NCBI RefSeq assembly: GCF_001306145.1
Contig: NZ_LGKO01000005.1
Coordinates: 372,001 to 436,000, forward strand
From: Thermanaerothrix daxensis
Lineage (GTDB): Bacteria > Chloroflexota > Anaerolineae > Anaerolineales > Anaerolineaceae
Direction: 5' to 3'
DNA: 64,000 nt
A program made the translations under genes and the position numbers. Below the pieces are notes generated by a model. The model searched no databases. It was given only the letters and a program-made list of their open reading frames with translations, and was not told the origin of the DNA. How positions within the stretch are numbered: position 1 is the first letter of the stretch; each line of letters starts with the position of its first letter. Of this stretch, positions 63,340 through 64,000 are shown piece by piece.

Positions 63340-64000
63340 ATGGAAAACCCTACTGATTTTCTCTGGTGGCGAGATGGCGTCATCTACCAGATTTACCCAC
63401 GTTCGTTCGCCGATAGCAATGGGGATGGTATTGGTGACCTGCCGGGTTTAATCTCCCGACTTGACTATTTGGCGGATTTGGGAGTAGATGCCATTTGGCT
63501 TTCACCCATTTATCCATCTCCCGATGTTGATTTTGGTTACGATGTGGCAGATTATCTCTCCATTGATCCACGTTTTGGCAGGATGGAGGATTTTGATCGT
63601 CTGATCGAAGCGGCTCATCACCGTGGCATTCGGGTGATTTTAGATCTGGTGCTCAATCACACCTCTGATCGTCATCCCTGGTTCCAGGAATCGCGGCGCT
63701 CACGGGATAATCCCTATCAGGATTGGTATCTCTGGCGCGATCCGCGCCCCGGGGGGCGTCCCCCAAATAACTGGGCATCTGTGTTTGGGGGAAGGGGGTG
63801 GGAATTCGAGCCCCAGCGTGGTCAGTTCTATTTCCACATGTTCTACAAGGAGCAGCCGGATTTGAATTGGCGCAATCCGAAAGTGCGCCAGGCCATGTTG
63901 GATGTGTTTCGTTTCTGGTTGGAACGAGGTGTGGATGGCTTTCGCCTGGACGTTTTCAATGTCTACTTTAAGCATCCTGAATTCCCTAATAATCCATTCC
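63340..64000 (+). CDS. GH13 alpha-glucosidase-type enzyme, 3' end outside window
   Basis: The first 220 residues of an alpha-amylase family protein, cut by the window edge. It opens with WWRDGVIYQIYPRSFADSNG, then VILDLVLNHTSD (conserved His) and DGFRLDVFNVYF, where Asp204 is the catalytic nucleophile. The spacing fits the oligo-1,6-glucosidase/trehalose synthase/alpha-glucosidase subgroup. There is no signal peptide. GGAGG lies before the ATG. It may work with the GH1 enzyme (33593) in oligosaccharide breakdown. Confidence 0.9.
   Translation, partial: MENPTDFLWWRDGVIYQIYPRSFADSNGDGIGDLPGLISRLDYLADLGVDAIWLSPIYPSPDVDFGYDVADYLSIDPRFGRMEDFDRLIEAAHHRGIRVILDLVLNHTSDRHPWFQESRRSRDNPYQDWYLWRDPRPGGRPPNNWASVFGGRGWEFEPQRGQFYFHMFYKEQPDLNWRNPKVRQAMLDVFRFWLERGVDGFRLDVFNVYFKHPEFPNNPF

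Overview
The window looks like a chromosomal segment of a Chloroflexota bacterium, most likely an Anaerolineae-type organism. This is inferred from gene content: a LysW-carrier arginine/lysine operon, homocitrate synthase with homoaconitase, a two-domain ThyX, a System I cytochrome c maturation cluster with a CxxxY-type CcmE, GT28 diglyceride glycosyltransferase, and many sigma70-type promoters. No marker gene settles the taxonomy. Most of the window is fairly GC-rich; the first ~7 kb is clearly more AT-rich.

Layout. 1-7 kb: an AT-rich surface-polysaccharide patch with three glycosyltransferases and two insertion sequences (IS5-type at 1535-2464, IS4-type at 5563-7016). 7-22 kb: housekeeping and small operons: metG, a GbsR/MarR-like regulator with an ABC-2 exporter, NfeD plus slipin, a GNAT enzyme, a SWIM mini-protein, ChrA, tRNA-Ser(CGA), a beta-CASP nuclease, RNase D, a two-component system, a membrane protein and a thioesterase. 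22-33.6 kb: amino-acid biosynthesis. Homocitrate synthase and homoaconitase large and small subunits run leftward; argG-argH-lysW-lysX-lysY-lysZ-lysJ-lysK run rightward. 33.6-37.7 kb: GH1 glucosidase, PncC, a small Trp-rich protein, a GT28 glycosyltransferase and a nucleosidase-like protein. 38-47.3 kb: ccmE-F-H-G-(ccmI-like)-dihaem lipoprotein-ccmA-B-C-(ccmD-like) and RNase HI. 47.3-50 kb: TrpB2 under a Trp T-box, and two small membrane proteins. 50.3-60.6 kb: pyrophosphatase, then the leftward nusA-ylxR-infB-rbfA-nrnA-truB / ribF-thyX-dinB block. 60.6-64 kb: an SH3 lipoprotein, a frameshifted membrane glycosyltransferase and the start of a GH13 glucosidase.

The most interesting part is the 458-bp divergent region at 25102-25559. 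Each arm has a consensus-like promoter, a nearly leaderless mini-ORF and an intrinsic terminator just before the first enzyme gene. Each also has an upstream segment that can pair with the terminator as an antiterminator. The leftward mini-ORF (24 codons) carries Lys-Lys-Gly-Lys-Lys and precedes homocitrate synthase. The rightward mini-ORF (29 codons) carries Arg-Thr-Arg-Arg and precedes argG and the LysW operon. I read this as back-to-back lysine- and arginine-sensing ribosome-mediated attenuators. It suggests that the LysW carrier operon serves arginine synthesis (or both pathways) and is gated by arginine, while entry into the alpha-aminoadipate branch is gated by lysine. A third RNA switch, a tryptophan T-box, controls trpB2. 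Promoter positions at rnd, pncC and both leader ORFs imply that leaderless or near-leaderless mRNAs are used here.
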